The notes beneath the pieces were generated by a model. That model had not been told where the DNA came from, did not search any database, and was given only the letters and a program-made list of their open reading frames with translations. From contig CADEGS010000003.1 of assembly GCA_902826945.1 (NCBI GenBank), positions 1 to 23,774 on the forward strand: a stretch of 23,774 nucleotides of DNA. The letters run 5' to 3'. Numbering within the stretch: position 1 is the stretch's first letter; each line of letters opens with the position of its first letter. The stretch comes from an uncultured bacterium (lineage in GTDB: Bacteria > Planctomycetota > UBA1135 > GCA-002686595). Below are positions 21,681 to 23,774 of this stretch, one piece after another. Position numbers and translations under genes: made by a program.

Positions 21681-23774
21681 ATGGTTCCCGCACGCCTCGC
21701 CCTGGTCCTGACGGCCCTCGCCGTCGCCTCGCCGCAGGCGGCGCAGGGCGCGCTCGAGCCGCCGCGCCTCGCGGCGCTCCTCGTCGCGTGCAGCGAGTAC
21801 CCCGCGCTGCGCGAGGCGCTCGGCGCGGAGCGCTACGCGCGCGAGGTGCGCCTCGAGGGGCCGCCGCGCGACGCCGCGCTGATGCGCGCGACGCTCGAGC
21901 GCGTGCTCGGGCTCGAGCCGCGCGGCACGACCGTGCTCTCGGGCTGGGGCGAGGACCCCGCGACGCGGCCGACGCGCGCGAACGTCCTGGCCGCGCTCGA
22001 GCGCCTGGCGGCGGACGCGCGGCCGGGCTCGCGCGCGGTCGTCTACCTCGCCGGGCACGGCAGCCAGCAGCCGGTGCGGCGCGCCTCGGCCGACGAGCCG
22101 GACGGGCTCGACGAGCTGTTCCTGCCGGCCGACGCGGAGCGCGCGCGCGACGGCTGGATCCCGAACGCGATCAAGGACGACGAGCTCGGCCAGCGGCTGT
22201 GCGCGATCCGCGACGCGGGCGCGGAGGTGTGGCTGGTCGTGGACTCGTGCCATTCGGGCACGATGCTGCGCGGCGCCGAGGGCGAGGGCGTGCGCCTGCG
22301 CTGGCTCGACCCGGCCGCGCTCGGCGTGGCCGCGCCGCGCGCGCGCCGCGGCGCGCCGCAGAGCGGCTGGATCGGCCGCAGCGAGCCGCGCATCGCCGCG
22401 CTGTACGGCTCGCAGAGCTATGGCCGCGCGCCGGAGATGCCGATCCCGCGCGAGGGCGGGGAGGTGCGCGGGCTGTTCACGTGGCTCCTGTGCCAGGAGC
22501 TGGAGCGCACGCGCGCGCGCGTCAGCTACCAGGAGCTCTCGGCGCGCGTCGTCGCCGCCTACCAGTCGTTCCCGTGCTCCTTGACCGTGCCCTCGGCCGA
22601 GGGGGATCTCGCGCGCGAGGTCGCGAGCGGCGCGGCGCGCGACGAGCCGCCGCTCGTGTGCGCGCTGCGCGGCGGCGAGCCCTGGCTGAGCCAGGGGCGC
22701 TTCGCCGGCCTCGAGCCCGGCACGCGCGTCCTCGCGCTTGCCGATGCGCCAGGAGCGGGCGAGAGCGCGCAGGCCGAGGAGGCCGCGGCGCGCGTGCTCG
22801 CGCGGCTCGAGGTCGTGCAGGCCGAGGCCTTCGAGGCGCGCTGCCGCGTGCTCGAGGGCGCGCTCGCGGGGCCGGGCCCGTTCGCCGCCCGGGTCGAGGA
22901 GCGCGCCGGCGGCGACTGGAGCCTGGCGCTCGCGACCGTGCGCCCCGACGGGACGCCGCTGGCGGCGGACGGCCTCGCGGCGCCGCTCCGACGCGCGCTC
23001 GAGGAGGGCGCGGGGCGCCTGCGGCTCGTCGCGCCGTCCGAGGCCGACTGGCAGCTCGTCGTGCCCGACGACGGCCGCGCGTGGCTGCGCCCGGGCCCGC
23101 GCGAGGGCGGCTACGACCTCGTCGGCGTGGCGCCCGAGACGCTCGCGCGCCGCCTGCGCTCGCTGCAGACGACGCGCAACCTGCGCCGCACCGCGAGCGC
23201 CTTCGAGGCGCCGGGCGGCGCGGGGGAGCTCGACGTGTGGATCGAGCGCAAGGGAGCGCGCGGCCGCGCGCAGCGCGTCGAGGCCGGCGGGAGCGTGCAG
23301 CCCGGCGACGAGATCCGCGTGCGCCTGGAGAAGCGCGGCGCGCGCATCTGGGACGTGAACGCCTTCTGGCTCGACGCGAACCTCTTGCGCCAGTGCCTGT
23401 GCGCGCGGCGGCTCGAGGCCGAGGTCGAGGGCGTGCTCGACCTGACCGACTGGGTGCGCGTGACCGACGACGCGCTCGGGCTGGAGCAGCTGCTCGTGCT
23501 GGCCACGCCGCGCGCGCCGGCCGACCCGCGCCTCGACCTGAGCTGGCTGGCCGACGACGCGACGCTGCGCGGCGAGCCCGCGAGCCCGCTCGGGCGGCTG
23601 CTGGCGGGCGCGGCGGGCGGCGGCGACCTGCGCGGCCGGCCGGTGGGCGCGAGCGAGGAGCTCGACGCGACGCAGAGCCGGCTGGTCGGCGTGCGCACGG
23701 CGTGGGGCGCGCTGCGCCCGCCGCCCTGGCCGGAGGGCGAACGCCTCGCGCTGGCGGCCGCGCCGGCGGCCGCG
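21681..23774 (+). CDS. Exported caspase-like protein (peptidase C14), partial at the right edge
   Basis: The reading frame is open to the end of the window (698 codons, no stop). A signal peptide (MVPARLALVLTALAVASPQA, Ala-x-Ala site) precedes a caspase-like domain. It has the p20 catalytic pair: His126 in VVYLAGHGSQ and Cys190 in VWLVVDSCHSGTM, typical of bacterial metacaspase-like C14 proteins. Residues about 516-612 (VQPGDEIRVRLEKRG through LLVLATPRA) resemble DUF4384, a beta domain often found after such catalytic domains. The region between is unassigned. An in-frame ATG at 21669 could add four residues. No Shine-Dalgarno precedes either, and a CACAAT at 21665-21670 could serve as a -10 giving a nearly leaderless transcript. 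The substrate is unknown. It is the third caspase-fold protein in the window. Confidence 0.88.
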   Translation, partial: MVPARLALVLTALAVASPQAAQGALEPPRLAALLVACSEYPALREALGAERYAREVRLEGPPRDAALMRATLERVLGLEPRGTTVLSGWGEDPATRPTRANVLAALERLAADARPGSRAVVYLAGHGSQQPVRRASADEPDGLDELFLPADAERARDGWIPNAIKDDELGQRLCAIRDAGAEVWLVVDSCHSGTMLRGAEGEGVRLRWLDPAALGVAAPRARRGAPQSGWIGRSEPRIAALYGSQSYGRAPEMPIPREGGEVRGLFTWLLCQELERTRARVSYQELSARVVAAYQSFPCSLTVPSAEGDLAREVASGAARDEPPLVCALRGGEPWLSQGRFAGLEPGTRVLALADAPGAGESAQAEEAAARVLARLEVVQAEAFEARCRVLEGALAGPGPFAARVEERAGGDWSLALATVRPDGTPLAADGLAAPLRRALEEGAGRLRLVAPSEADWQLVVPDDGRAWLRPGPREGGYDLVGVAPETLARRLRSLQTTRNLRRTASAFEAPGGAGELDVWIERKGARGRAQRVEAGGSVQPGDEIRVRLEKRGARIWDVNAFWLDANLLRQCLCARRLEAEVEGVLDLTDWVRVTDDALGLEQLLVLATPRAPADPRLDLSWLADDATLRGEPASPLGRLLAGAAGGGDLRGRPVGASEELDATQSRLVGVRTAWGALRPPPWPEGERLALAAAPAAA

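Overview
The window is very GC-rich (I estimate about 75% by eye, not computed) and gene-dense. It is bacterial chromosomal sequence. A Planctomycetota-type genome is my best guess. The basis is the combination of an ECF sigma factor fused through a membrane helix to a large extracytoplasmic domain, exported TPR-CHAT proteins with a PPC-like domain, a caspase-like (C14) protein, and several exported proteins I cannot name. A GC-rich myxobacterium-like lineage cannot be excluded. There are no rRNA, tRNA, CRISPR or transposase signals.

Layout. (1) 1-689 (-): Ku, the NHEJ DNA-end-binding protein, cut by the window edge. (2) 960-4203 (+): a tight operon for the oxidative pentose phosphate pathway, made of a short probably NAD-dependent 6-phosphogluconate dehydrogenase, glucose-6-phosphate dehydrogenase and 6-phosphogluconolactonase, with 2-nt spacing and a 4-nt overlap. 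(3) 4295-6847 (+): a HerA/DUF853-like P-loop ATPase with an Ala/Pro linker and coiled coils, facing a hairpin and then a convergent lipoprotein-like gene (6891-7769, -). (4) 8098-15196 (+): two consecutive large exported paralogues. Each has 10-11 TPR units of exactly 42 residues followed by a C-terminal CHAT (caspase-fold) domain with intact His and Cys. (5) 15528-18179 (+): ECF sigma factor, one transmembrane helix and several carboxypeptidase-regulatory-like beta domains in one chain, preceded by a perfect 8-bp dyad. (6) 18343-19674 (+): membrane-anchored SGNH hydrolase-like protein; 19749-20630 (+): exported protein of unknown function. (7) 20732-21418 (-): small exported protein with a four-cysteine zinc-ribbon-like motif. 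It is divergent from 21681-23774 (+), an exported caspase-like (peptidase C14) protein with a DUF4384-like C-terminal region that runs off the window. A strong palindrome lies between these two.

How the parts may fit. The sugar-phosphate operon is a complete housekeeping unit making pentose phosphate and reduced cofactor. The most unusual stretch is 8098-18179: two exported caspase-fold proteins next to a membrane-tethered sigma factor whose sensor part lies outside the cytoplasm. A signalling link, with proteolysis or protein binding outside the membrane controlling the tethered sigma factor, is an inference from adjacency and domain content only. The two CHAT genes share 86 identical nucleotides at their 3' ends although their repeat regions have diverged, which points to recent duplication or gene conversion.
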